Part shown: positions 49,884-58,709 of the stretch, piece after piece
Numbering within the stretch: position 1 is the first letter of the stretch
How the letters are laid out: each line of letters opens with the position of its first letter
The notes under the pieces: model-generated
Seen by the model: the letters and a program-made list of their open reading frames with translations, nothing else
What the model was told of the DNA's origin: nothing
The model's database searches: none
Source of the DNA: Sulfurimonas sp.
GTDB taxonomy: Bacteria > Campylobacterota > Campylobacteria > Campylobacterales > Sulfurimonadaceae
Assembly: GCF_028714975.1 (NCBI RefSeq)
Contig: NZ_JAQTLH010000007.1
Span: 60,009-124,008, forward strand
Direction: 5' to 3'
DNA: 64,000 nt
Made by a program: the position numbers and the translations under genes

Positions 49884-50375
49884 ATGAAAGATATTTTATA
49901 TGCCCCGTGGCGAGATGAGTATATAGCAGGCAAAGAGGTTGAGGGTTGCGTCTTTTGTCATATTAGCGCCAATGAGCAAGAAGATGAAGAGCTTCATGTT
50001 TTATATAGAGACGAACACTGTTTTATAGTAATGAACCGCTATCCGTACACTCCGGGACATTTTATGATTATTCCTCATCTTCATACCGATAAACTAGAAG
50101 ATTTGCCGAGTCAAACTTGGCTTCATATAAGTGCACTGGCTCAAAATGGCGTAAGGCTTTTAAAAGAGGGTTTTGGCGCTCACGGAGTAAATATCGGGAT
50201 GAATTTAGGAAAAGCTGGCGGGGCAGGGATAGCCGAGCATATTCATATGCATCTAGTTCCACGATGGGAGAGAGATACAAATTTTATTACTGCGATTGCG
50301 CAAAATAGAGTTTATTCGACTGACTTTGAAAGAATTTATAAAAAAATTAAAAATTTGATTCCGAAGTATATGTAA
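49884..50375 (+). CDS. HIT-family nucleotide hydrolase
   Basis: 163 residues. The histidine triad is in EHIHMHLVPRW near residue 120; CVFCHISANEQ near the start is a CxxC zinc site, and NRYPYTPGHFMIIPHLH is the usual HIT core. These enzymes hydrolyse or transfer AMP from nucleotide substrates. It follows murF by 26 bases with GAGAGG before the ATG. Confidence 0.92.
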   Translation: MKDILYAPWRDEYIAGKEVEGCVFCHISANEQEDEELHVLYRDEHCFIVMNRYPYTPGHFMIIPHLHTDKLEDLPSQTWLHISALAQNGVRLLKEGFGAHGVNIGMNLGKAGGAGIAEHIHMHLVPRWERDTNFITAIAQNRVYSTDFERIYKKIKNLIPKYM

Positions 50376-50403
50376 GTTTATTTTCTTGATTTTCGATGTT
50401 GTG

Positions 50404-50478
50404 TGGATGGGGTAAAGGGATTCGAACCCCTGAATGACTGGACCAAAACCAGTTGCCTTACCGCTTGGCTATACCCCA
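50404..50478 (-). tRNA. tRNA-Gln (UUG)
   Basis: A cloverleaf with acceptor TGGGGTA/TACCCCA, anticodon stem ACTGG/CCAGT around loop TTTTGGT (anticodon TTG), T-loop GGGGTTCGAATCCC and encoded CCA. It is a second, different version of the tRNA-Gln at 57319-57393. Confidence 0.95.
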
Positions 50479-50536
50479 ATAGGTGTAAAAAAGTGCAGTA
50501 AATATTTTGTTATATCTGTTTTGTAAAACGGGTGGA

Positions 50537-50542
50537 ATTATA
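50537..50542 (-). promoter_or_regulatory. -10 element of the tRNA-Gln gene
   Basis: TATAAT on the minus strand inside CTATAATTCCAC, the same 12-mer as at the tRNA operon promoter at 57526-57537. No good -35 is visible. Confidence 0.5.
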
Positions 50543-50681
50543 GATATAATCGCCTTATATTAGCCTTAATTGGAGAACTATTTAAATAGGCTTGTAATGA
50601 CGGTCATCTTCAAAATTTTTTTCTTAAAATATAAAAAAAAGATGTATTATTGCGTTTAATTTATAATAAAAGAGGATTTTC

Positions 50682-51662
50682 ATGGGAAGCTTAACGATCA
50701 ATAAACAGAAGTTAAAACGATTTACAATAGCTACTAAACCTATTATGGAAGAGTATCTTGCAAAAATTGATGTAGATTTAAGCGACTATACTTTTGCAGC
50801 AAATTATATATGGCTTGCTAACAGCAGCGGATTTTATGCAATTATAAATAAATGTTTTTGCCTCTTTATTATGACCGGCGGTGAACTTACTATGCTGCTG
50901 CCTCCAATCGGAAAGAAAAAACACATAACGGATGCAATAGTAAAATGTTTTGAAGTTATGAATGAGAACAATAGCTCCCCTTACTACTCACGAATCGACT
51001 ATGTGCAAGGCTCCATGCTTGAAGAGTTTTTACAAAATACCGATGAAGCCGAGAGTATGTTTGAGATGCTTGAATCATATGTCGTTGAAAAAAAATTGGT
51101 TGATTATGTTTATGAAGTAAATGCTCTGATTGAACTTCGCGGAAATAGCTACCATACAAAAAGAACAGAGATAAATAAATTTGTAAAGTCATATCCTGAT
51201 TATGTAGTTGAACAGCTAGACAGTGTAAAGCACAAAGATGAGATTATACATCTTTTTGACAAGTGGGTATCCGACAGGGTTAAGTATATGCCAAAAGAGG
51301 AAGCCGAAGTGTTTTTAGAGGGTATTCATCAAGAAAGACATGCTATAAAACAGATGTTAAAACATTATGGAGAACTCTCTCTTAAAGGTCTTGTTATATA
51401 TATAAACGGTGAGCTTAAAGGTTTTACCGTAGGAGAGCGTATCAGCCAAGATACGGCAACGGTTATTATAGAAAAAACAGATTTTGAAATTTTTGGATGT
51501 GCTCAGTTTATTTTTAGAGAGTTTTCAAAAATGCTTAAAGAGCATTACGGCGTAACATATATAAATGTCGGTGATGATATGGGATTTGAGAATCTTCGCA
51601 AAGTAAAAATGTCTTATCGTCCGTTTAAGCTTGTACCTAAATATACGATTTATCAAAAATGA
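50682..51662 (+). CDS. DUF2156-type protein, GNAT-like aminoacyl/acyl transferase fold
   Basis: 326 residues, soluble. It has the two-lobe layout of DUF2156, related to FemAB and the catalytic part of lysyl-phosphatidylglycerol synthase: FTFAANYIWLANSS-like start, NSYHTKRTEINKFVKSYPDY in the middle, GVTYINVGDDMGFENLRKVKMSYRPFKLVPKY at the end. No membrane part is attached. Function is unknown; transfer of an amino acid or acyl group is inferred. AGAGGA lies before the ATG; the stop overlaps the GNAT gene. Confidence 0.75.
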   Translation: MGSLTINKQKLKRFTIATKPIMEEYLAKIDVDLSDYTFAANYIWLANSSGFYAIINKCFCLFIMTGGELTMLLPPIGKKKHITDAIVKCFEVMNENNSSPYYSRIDYVQGSMLEEFLQNTDEAESMFEMLESYVVEKKLVDYVYEVNALIELRGNSYHTKRTEINKFVKSYPDYVVEQLDSVKHKDEIIHLFDKWVSDRVKYMPKEEAEVFLEGIHQERHAIKQMLKHYGELSLKGLVIYINGELKGFTVGERISQDTATVIIEKTDFEIFGCAQFIFREFSKMLKEHYGVTYINVGDDMGFENLRKVKMSYRPFKLVPKYTIYQK

Positions 51663-52114
51663 TAATTCGCAAAGCAGAGCAAAAAGATGCTGCTTCGCTC
51701 TATGCATTAGAACAAAAGCTTTTTTCGGCAGAGAATTTTCCTTTATCAAGAGGCTCTTTTGCATATCATATACGAAACAACATGCTTTATGTAGCAGAAA
51801 TTGACAACAATATCGCAGGCTATGTTTTGGTGTTGATTAAACGCGCTAATGCTAAACTATACTCTATCGGAGTCGGTGAGCCTTACCGCGGCAGAAAAAT
51901 TGCGAAAAAGCTTTTGGAGTTAGTATCTAGGGAGTTAGTATTTTTAGGTTTTAAGCGTTTGCTTCTTGAAGTACGCATAGATAATAGCGCGGCGATATCT
52001 TTGTATAAAAAACTAGGTTTTAATATTGTTAAAAACCTTAAAGCTTTTTATCTTGACGGATGTGATGCCTATCTTATGGAATTGGATATTGCTCAATTTA
52101 AAGTAAATCTTTAG
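51659..52114 (+). CDS. GNAT acetyltransferase, RimI-like
   Basis: 151 residues. Acetyl-CoA-binding motif A is YSIGVGEPYRGRKIAKKLLE, and motif B is NSAAISLYKKLGFN. This resembles RimI-type N-alpha-acetyltransferases of ribosomal proteins; the real target is unresolved. It overlaps the DUF2156 stop by four bases, so the two proteins may act together. Its end overlaps the corA end by four bases. Confidence 0.85.
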   Translation: MIIRKAEQKDAASLYALEQKLFSAENFPLSRGSFAYHIRNNMLYVAEIDNNIAGYVLVLIKRANAKLYSIGVGEPYRGRKIAKKLLELVSRELVFLGFKRLLLEVRIDNSAAISLYKKLGFNIVKNLKAFYLDGCDAYLMELDIAQFKVNL

Positions 52115-53067
52115 ATCCAGCCTTTCTTTTTAAAAATCAAGATAGGCGTAACTGAAGATAGCACCATCAAGGCAATTGAAAAGAGGTAACCATACTCCCA
52201 GTGAAGTTCAGGCAGTATATCAAAGTTCATACCGTAAATGCTTGCAATAAGAGTCGGCGGTAAAAATATCACATTTACAATGGTAAATATTTTTATAACT
52301 TTATTTTGTTCAATATTTAAAACACCGATAAATATATTTTGTAAATAATCCAATCTTTCAAAATTAAAATTTGTATACTCAATCAAAGATTTTATATCTT
52401 TAATCATAATAGGTATTATATTTTTATCATCACTGTATTTATTGGACTTTAAAAGCGTAGTTAAAATTCTCTGTTTATCTGTTAAGTTCTCTCTGATTTT
52501 CATATTTAAATCTTCAAATGAAGAGATTCTTTCCAATATCTCCTCATCATCATTAGCATAATCGGTAAAGACATGCTTTCTGATTTTTGCTATCTCTTTT
52601 GATAGATTTTCAATAATATCGGCATCCGCATCGATTCTAATATCAATAATTTCGCAAAATACAGAGTATCCGTTTTTAAACTCTTTCGGTGAATTTAATA
52701 ATTTTCTTATGAAAGTATTGAAACTTTCTAAATTTTTATATCTGATTGAAATAAGAAGATCATCTTGCAATATAAAAGAAACAGTTTCATTAAAAGCAGC
52801 TGCACTATCGGCATTAATAAGGAAGTAACTATTAATCTCGATTCTATTATCTTCTTCCCAATATCTAGAACTTAGCTCAATCTCTTCGCTCTCTTGTTTT
52901 GTCGGGAATTTTATATTAAATATTGATTCAACTGTTTTTATCTCTTCAATTGAGGGAGAAATCATATCAATCCAAATAATATTAGTCGTATCATTCTCTT
53001 TTTCTAAGATAGAAAAATTTTCAATGACTTCTAATTTTATACCTTTTTTTATAAAAGCATTTACCAT
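52111..53067 (-). CDS. corA: CorA-type magnesium/metal channel
   Basis: 318 residues. A long cytoplasmic helical domain is followed by two C-terminal transmembrane helices with the pore signature YGMNF near residue 280 and a basic end (FKKKGWI). It moves Mg2+ (or Co2+, Ni2+) down its gradient. It diverges from mgtA, giving a paired passive and active magnesium uptake locus. Confidence 0.93.
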   Translation of the reverse strand: MVNAFIKKGIKLEVIENFSILEKENDTTNIIWIDMISPSIEEIKTVESIFNIKFPTKQESEEIELSSRYWEEDNRIEINSYFLINADSAAAFNETVSFILQDDLLISIRYKNLESFNTFIRKLLNSPKEFKNGYSVFCEIIDIRIDADADIIENLSKEIAKIRKHVFTDYANDDEEILERISSFEDLNMKIRENLTDKQRILTTLLKSNKYSDDKNIIPIMIKDIKSLIEYTNFNFERLDYLQNIFIGVLNIEQNKVIKIFTIVNVIFLPPTLIASIYGMNFDILPELHWEYGYLFSIALMVLSSVTPILIFKKKGWI

Positions 53068-53117
53068 AAGTATCCCTCCTCAATTAAAATATCAGACAAA
53101 AAAACTTTTTTTATTTT

Positions 53118-53126
53118 TGCTATAAT
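53118..53126 (+). promoter_or_regulatory. Extended -10 promoter of mgtA
   Basis: TGCTATAAT in a T-rich context, 106 bases before the mgtA ATG. It predicts a leader of about 100 bases, long enough for a regulatory 5' region. Confidence 0.6.
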
Positions 53127-53231
53127 AATTTTTGTGATTATAGCTAAATAAAAATTTTAAGTAGAACAAAGATATAGGGATAATAAAGAAATTTATATAA
53201 GTTGGAAAAATATTTTGCAAAGAAACCTTAA

Positions 53232-55877
53232 ATGAAACACCATTTTCGTGCACTGGATCTCTTTCGACTCTCTCTGCCGGATCAACAATTACATGAGAGT
53301 TTGCCGCACGCCAAAGATATCCGTAGATTTTCAACACTTACATCCGATGAACTATATCACTATTTTAAAAGTCGTGAAAACGGTTTAACGGATAGTGAAG
53401 TACATTCTCGTATTAAACGTTATGGTTTAAATATTATTGCCGATAAACAAAAAAAGCATCTGATACTAATTTTTTTATCAAAATTCAAAGACCCCTTAAC
53501 ATTGATGCTTCTTGTACTGGCGGCGATTAATGTTTTTTATATCGAAGATTTCCGTTCAGCTTCCGTCATAGGCGGTATGACTTTAATTAGTGTTATCTTG
53601 TCATTTACACAGGAGATTCGCTCCGGAAAAGCTGCCGAGAAGCTTAATGCTATTGTTTCATCAAGCGTTACGGTCAGGCGTTTTAAACAGAGTGATGATT
53701 TGTTCGAAATTCCTCTTTCAATGCTTGTCCCCGGTGATATTATCCATTTGGGAGCCGGTGATATTGTTCCTGCCGATATAAGAATTCTTGTTTCTAAAGA
53801 TTTGTTTGTTAATCAATCAACACTGACAGGGGAAGCCTTGCCTGTAGAGAAGTTCCCAGAAAGTCATGAACAGGCAACCGACACACTTTTTGATCTTGCC
53901 AATATATGTTACATGGGAAGTAATATTGAGAGTGGTACTGCAATCGGCATTGTCCTCCAAACCGGTAAAGAGACGTATGTCGGGTCAATAGCAAGTAGCT
54001 TGCAGCGTACACCCGATCCGACTACATTTGATATAGGAATTCAGAAATTTACATGGATGATGATGACCTTTATGCTTATCATGGCCCCGCTTGTAATCGT
54101 GGTAAATGGGTTGCTAAAACATAATTGGGCAGAAGCTTTTTTGTTTGGATTATCCGTGGCTGTAGGTCTTGCACCTGAGATGCTGCCTATGATAGTTACA
54201 GTTAATCTTGCAAAAGGGGCATTGAACCTTTCACGAAAAAAAGTAATAGTCAAAAACCTCCATGCGATTCAAAACTTTGGTGCAATGGATGTTTTATGTA
54301 CAGATAAAACAGGCACACTGACACAAGATACAATTATTTTAGAACGCCATATCGATATTGCAGGCAATGACAATGCTCATGTTATTGAACTGGCTTATTT
54401 AAATAGCCATTACCAAACAGGATTAAAAAATCTTCTTGATACGGCCGTATTGAAATATGCTCAATATGAACACCTTCCTATGAGCCTTTATACCTCCAAA
54501 ATTGATGAAATACCCTTTGATTTTATCCGTAAACGGATGTCGGTGATCGTTGAAAAAAATGATGTGTCAAAAGCACATTTGATGATTACAAAAGGGGCTG
54601 TCGAAGAGATATTACCGTTGTGTACGGCTGCAGATCATGATGGAAGCATCGTTGGGCTTGATGAGAGTATGAAAAAGCTTGCTTTTCAAACCGTACAACG
54701 ATTAAATGAAGACGGATTTAGGGTCATAGCAGTCGCTTCCAAGGAGGTTTCTCCGGTTCAAACAATCTATTCATCATCAGATGAATCTGCTTTGATTTTA
54801 AACGGCTTTATCGCCTTTCTTGATCCTCCAAAAGAGAGTGCAAAAGGAGCTCTTGAAGCGCTGGCTCTCTACGGTGTAACGGTCAAAGTTTTGACGGGAG
54901 ACAACGATATAGTAACTCGAAAAATATGTCACGATGTTGGCTTAGCGGTAAGTGGTATTTATAAAGGATCACAGATTGATGCCATGAGTGATGATGCACT
55001 TAAACTTGCAGTGGAAGAAGCCAATCTGTTTGTCAAGCTTTCACCGGATAATAAAGCACGTATAGTCCATGCATTAAACCAAAATGGACATACAACCGGA
55101 TTTTTAGGAGACGGTATCAATGATGCTCCTGCCTTACGGATGGCAGATGTCGGTCTCTCTGTCGATACGGCTACGGACATCGCTAAAGAGAGTGCGGATA
55201 TGATACTTTTGGAAAAAAGTCTTTTGGTTTTACAAGAGGGGGTAGTAAGCGGCAGGGAGGTGTTTGGCAATATTGTAAAATACATTAAGATGGGAGCAAG
55301 TTCAAATTTTGGAAATATGTTTAGTGTCTTGGGGGCAAGTATTTTTCTTCCGTTTTTACCGATGCGTCCTATACAAATTTTGACGAATAATTTTTTATAC
55401 GACCTATCACAGGCGGCAACTCCGACGGATAATGTCGATCCGGAATTTATTGCCAAACCACGGAAATGGGATATTGACGGATTACGCAGATTTATGTTTG
55501 TTATGGGACCGGTAAGTTCATTATTTGACTATATTTTATTTGCCGTAATGCTGTATGTATTTAATGGCTGGCATAATCAATCTCTCTTTCAAACAGGCTG
55601 GTTCGTGGAATCTTTGGTATCTCAAATTATGATTGTCCATATTTTACGTACGGATAAAATTCCTTTTATACAAAGTATGGCAAGTGCGCCGGTTCTGATT
55701 ATGACATCATTGGTTATGGTACTTGCTATTTGGTTACCTTATTCCCTTTTTTCAGAGGCTCTTGGTCTGAGTGCTTTACCGCAAATGTATTGGCCGATAC
55801 TGTTTGCAATGATGCTGGGATATGTAGTGTTGGCACAAGCGGTTAAAACTTGGTATAACTATCAAAACAAATTATAA
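53232..55877 (+). CDS. mgtA: Magnesium-transporting P-type ATPase, MgtA type
   Basis: 881 residues, the length of MgtA/MgtB. The order is an N-terminal cation-ATPase domain, TLTGEALPVEK, the phosphorylated Asp in LCTDKTGTLTQD near residue 355, KGAVEEILPLC in the nucleotide domain, GDGINDAPALRMADVGLSVD, and about six C-terminal helices including FGNMFSVLGAS. It imports Mg2+ using ATP, usually at low magnesium. It diverges from corA; a weak ribosome-binding site precedes the ATG. Confidence 0.95.
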   Translation: MKHHFRALDLFRLSLPDQQLHESLPHAKDIRRFSTLTSDELYHYFKSRENGLTDSEVHSRIKRYGLNIIADKQKKHLILIFLSKFKDPLTLMLLVLAAINVFYIEDFRSASVIGGMTLISVILSFTQEIRSGKAAEKLNAIVSSSVTVRRFKQSDDLFEIPLSMLVPGDIIHLGAGDIVPADIRILVSKDLFVNQSTLTGEALPVEKFPESHEQATDTLFDLANICYMGSNIESGTAIGIVLQTGKETYVGSIASSLQRTPDPTTFDIGIQKFTWMMMTFMLIMAPLVIVVNGLLKHNWAEAFLFGLSVAVGLAPEMLPMIVTVNLAKGALNLSRKKVIVKNLHAIQNFGAMDVLCTDKTGTLTQDTIILERHIDIAGNDNAHVIELAYLNSHYQTGLKNLLDTAVLKYAQYEHLPMSLYTSKIDEIPFDFIRKRMSVIVEKNDVSKAHLMITKGAVEEILPLCTAADHDGSIVGLDESMKKLAFQTVQRLNEDGFRVIAVASKEVSPVQTIYSSSDESALILNGFIAFLDPPKESAKGALEALALYGVTVKVLTGDNDIVTRKICHDVGLAVSGIYKGSQIDAMSDDALKLAVEEANLFVKLSPDNKARIVHALNQNGHTTGFLGDGINDAPALRMADVGLSVDTATDIAKESADMILLEKSLLVLQEGVVSGREVFGNIVKYIKMGASSNFGNMFSVLGASIFLPFLPMRPIQILTNNFLYDLSQAATPTDNVDPEFIAKPRKWDIDGLRRFMFVMGPVSSLFDYILFAVMLYVFNGWHNQSLFQTGWFVESLVSQIMIVHILRTDKIPFIQSMASAPVLIMTSLVMVLAIWLPYSLFSEALGLSALPQMYWPILFAMMLGYVVLAQAVKTWYNYQNKL

Positions 55878-55901
55878 AACAGGGTTTGAACCTTATGACC
55901 T

Positions 55902-57113
55902 TTAGAGCTTGCTTTTATCTATCTCAATACCGCCGTACTCCAGCGTATATATCAAGTCGGTAGTATTGAGCTTTTCAAAATTTTCTAACATCATTTTTTT
56001 AAGATACTCTTTTTCTGCTTTTTCTGCTCTGAGTAAACTAGGGGCAAAAATCCCTTTTTTTTCCAGAACTAAAGAGGTTATATCGCTATCCATATCTATA
56101 TGATACATCAACTCTTTAATATCCGTTTCAAAGATAGAGCTAAGCATAGAGAACATTCCTGCCAAATAAGCCTTGTCTTTTTTCTTCGGCTCGGCTTCTG
56201 CTTCCATCCTCTGGGCTCTTTTTATAGCAAGAGCTAAGATGCTTTTAGAGGCAGGATTTTTGGAAGTCTCGGAGTAGAGATACACTAGCAGCCATCTAAG
56301 GAGCTTATCCCTGCCAAGCAGGGTAATTACCTGAGTTAAAGACTCAATTCTCACATTAAAACTTCTTGAATTATTGAAAAATTGGATAAGTTTATATGAT
56401 AAATCGGGCTGTTTTTTTATAAAAAACTCTAACTGCTCGGTGCTGTTGTTATCTTTTATGATTTTAATGAGTTGCAGTATTATAAATTGAGCGGGTTCTT
56501 TTGAGCCGACAATCTCCATAACTTCAGGCTTATCCAAGTAATAACCCTGAAAATAGTCAAAACCCATATCCGTATATTTTTTCAAATCTTCTTTAGTCTC
56601 TATATTTTGAGCTAAAAGTTTGACTCTTCCGCCTTTAAATTTAGCCATAACTTTTTCCAAATTTTCAGGCTCGGAAAGAACTATATCCATTTTTATAATG
56701 TCGATATAGTTAAACAATCTGCTAAATTTTGAGAGCATAGGCGCACTGGAGTCAAAATGCTCAAGCGAGAGCCTAAACCCTCTTTTTCTGTACTGTATGA
56801 TTTTTGCCAGTACATTCTCCGTCAAATCTATATTTTCTAAGATATTTAAAATAAATCTATCTTTGTCTAAAACATCTAAAATGCCTTTTAAAAGTGCTTC
56901 TTCATCTATATTTACCAAAGCTACGGTTTTATTGCCCAATAATTTATCTAGTTCTTTGTTTGCAATAGAACTCATAATGAGTTGCGCAGTGCCTTTAACC
57001 TTAGAAGAGAGCCCCGCCTCATTATTTGAGTCGTCCATAAAAACAAGTTCATAAGCATATACCTGATTTTTATTGTCAAATATTTTTTGTTTTGAAATAT
57101 TGATTATATTCAT
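55902..57113 (-). CDS. Degenerate EAL plus HDOD signalling protein (YuxH-like)
   Basis: 403 residues from ATG 57113 (GTG 57122 is possible; GGGG lies between). The N-terminal EAL-like domain (about 1-200) has YAYELVF where active enzymes have EAL and lacks the usual metal-binding motifs; SLEHFDSS and KMDIVLSE are the remaining strands. The C-terminal HDOD domain covers about 205-400 (LIKIIKDNNSTEQLEFFIKKQPDL, LTQVITLLGRDKLLRWLLVYLY). It probably binds rather than cleaves cyclic-di-GMP. Confidence 0.85.
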   Translation of the reverse strand: MNIINISKQKIFDNKNQVYAYELVFMDDSNNEAGLSSKVKGTAQLIMSSIANKELDKLLGNKTVALVNIDEEALLKGILDVLDKDRFILNILENIDLTENVLAKIIQYRKRGFRLSLEHFDSSAPMLSKFSRLFNYIDIIKMDIVLSEPENLEKVMAKFKGGRVKLLAQNIETKEDLKKYTDMGFDYFQGYYLDKPEVMEIVGSKEPAQFIILQLIKIIKDNNSTEQLEFFIKKQPDLSYKLIQFFNNSRSFNVRIESLTQVITLLGRDKLLRWLLVYLYSETSKNPASKSILALAIKRAQRMEAEAEPKKKDKAYLAGMFSMLSSIFETDIKELMYHIDMDSDITSLVLEKKGIFAPSLLRAEKAEKEYLKKMMLENFEKLNTTDLIYTLEYGGIEIDKSKL

Positions 57114-57216
57114 CCGATACACCCCGTTTTTGAGTATTATATCATCTTATAGGCTATTTCGGCTATTGTTGAATGGGCATTGAAATAATTTATGTTTGTT
57201 AAATAGGTGAGATTTT

Positions 57217-57293
<77 letters not shown>

Positions 57294-57318
57294 ACATTAC
57301 CTAAAATAGGGGATTTTG

Positions 57319-57393
57319 TGGATGGGGTAAAGGGATTCGAACCCCTGAATACTGGTACCAAAAACCAGTGCCTTACCGCTTGGCGATACCCCA
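57319..57393 (-). tRNA. tRNA-Gln (UUG), second version
   Basis: The acceptor TGGGGTA/TACCCCA and T-arm equal the copy at 50404, but the anticodon stem is CTGGT/ACCAG around TTTTGGT and base 9 differs. CCA is encoded. It lies between two identical tRNA-fMet genes. Confidence 0.95.
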
Positions 57394-57414
57394 AAATAAT
57401 AAAAGAAAAAGAAT

Positions 57415-57491
<77 letters not shown>

Positions 57492-57530
57492 TTGTTTAAC
57501 AAACTACCATAAGATGTTTGTTGGAGTGGA

Positions 57531-57559
57531 ATTATAGGTAAATAAGCTCTCTTTGTCAA
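57531..57559 (-). promoter_or_regulatory. Consensus sigma-70 promoter of the tRNA operon
   Basis: On the minus strand TTGACA (57554-57559), exactly 17 bases, then TATAAT (57531-57536), a perfect match to the consensus. The first tRNA starts about 40 bases downstream. Confidence 0.88.
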
Positions 57560-57616
57560 GTAGATTGCGGTTAAATTTAGAAAAACTCTTTGAACTAAAA
57601 TTAATCAACTTTTATA

Positions 57617-57622
57617 TATAAT
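57617..57622 (+). promoter_or_regulatory. -10 element for the ribB gene
   Basis: A perfect TATAAT 28 bases before the ATG. TTGAAC at 57590-57595 is too far (21 bases) to be a normal -35. No FMN riboswitch fits the short leader. Confidence 0.5.
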
Positions 57623-57649
57623 TCGCGCAATTAAAATAAAGAAGTATAT

Positions 57650-58678
57650 ATGACACCGATTCAAAGAGTATTAGAAGCGATTGATGAGATAAAAAAAGGG
57701 CATATGGTCATTATGGTTGATGATGAGGATAGAGAAAACGAGGGCGATTTGGTATATGCCTCCGCATTTTCGACTCCCGCTCACGTAAACTTTATGGCAA
57801 CACATGCAAGAGGGCTTATCTGTGTCGCAATAAGTAAAAAAATTGCAACTCGTCTATCTTTAAATCCGATGGTAAGTTCAAATACATCTTCGTACGAGAC
57901 GGCATTTACTGTTTCTGTTGACGCTAAAAATGCACTAACAGGGATTTCAGCTTCAGAGAGAGATGAAACCATCAAGATTTTGGCAAATCCGATAAGCCAT
58001 GCGGATGAACTGGTAAAACCCGGTCATATTTTTCCTCTAATAGCAAAAGACGGCGGAACACTTGTTAGAACCGGACATACGGAGGGCTCTGTTGATTTAT
58101 GCCGTTTGGCAGGACTTAGCGAATCATCGGTCATCTGTGAAATAATCAAAGAAGACGGCACGATGGCACGACGCGATGATTTGGATATTTTCGGTGAAAA
58201 GCACAACCTTAAAACTGTTTTTATATCCGATATAGTTGAATATCGTCTTGCAAATGAGAGACTTGTAAATGAAATCGGTGTTGAAGATATAGAATTTTTC
58301 GGTACAAAAGTTAAAAAATATACTTTTTTAGATCACGACAAGATAGAGCATACCGCAATCGTGTTTCATAGCGTGGCTTCAGTTGCAAATGTGAGAGTTC
58401 ACAATGTGATACCCGATATGGAACTGCTTTTAAATCAGAAAAAGTATAGTAATCTTATAGCTTCTATCGAGTATCTAAAACAAAACAGCGGTGTGCTGAT
58501 TTTTATAAACAAACCTACTCATAACGATAATGCCGCTATGAAAGAGTTCGGGATAGGCGCGCAGATACTGAAATCTTTCGGCGTATCTAAAATGAATCTC
58601 ATTACATCATTAAGCCATACCGAGTTTGTCGGACTTAGCGGATTTGGATTAGAGATTAATGAAGTTATAAATTGTTAG
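57650..58678 (+). CDS. ribB: 3,4-dihydroxy-2-butanone-4-phosphate synthase with degenerate GTP cyclohydrolase II domain
   Basis: 342 residues. The RibB domain (about 1-200) is intact: MVDDEDRENEGDLVYA, FMATHARGLICVAIS, GHIFPLIAKDGG and RTGHTEGSVDLCRLAG. The second domain (about 205-342) has the GTP cyclohydrolase II outline, but the zinc-binding Cys set (CxxGDxxxxxxCDC in E. coli RibA) is absent; the block reads ATIVFHSVASVANVRVHN-like instead. Such two-part proteins with an inactive second half are known as RibBX. It makes the four-carbon precursor of riboflavin; a separate ribA is expected elsewhere. Confidence 0.88.
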   Translation: MTPIQRVLEAIDEIKKGHMVIMVDDEDRENEGDLVYASAFSTPAHVNFMATHARGLICVAISKKIATRLSLNPMVSSNTSSYETAFTVSVDAKNALTGISASERDETIKILANPISHADELVKPGHIFPLIAKDGGTLVRTGHTEGSVDLCRLAGLSESSVICEIIKEDGTMARRDDLDIFGEKHNLKTVFISDIVEYRLANERLVNEIGVEDIEFFGTKVKKYTFLDHDKIEHTAIVFHSVASVANVRVHNVIPDMELLLNQKKYSNLIASIEYLKQNSGVLIFINKPTHNDNAAMKEFGIGAQILKSFGVSKMNLITSLSHTEFVGLSGFGLEINEVINC

Positions 58679-58709
58679 TTGTAGAAGAACTCCAACATAG
58701 AGTCGGCAT

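Noticed and set aside
54959..55456. 165-codon open frame antisense to mgtA
   Set aside because: It lies fully inside the conserved P-type ATPase gene, has no ribosome-binding site or recognisable protein features, and is explained as a shadow frame.
53232..55877. mgtA as a recent horizontal acquisition
   Set aside because: Codon use looks slightly different by eye, but I could not measure it and there are no mobile-element traces beside it.
57623..57649. Possible FMN riboswitch before ribB
   Set aside because: The -10 element is 28 bases from the ATG, leaving no room for an RFN element.
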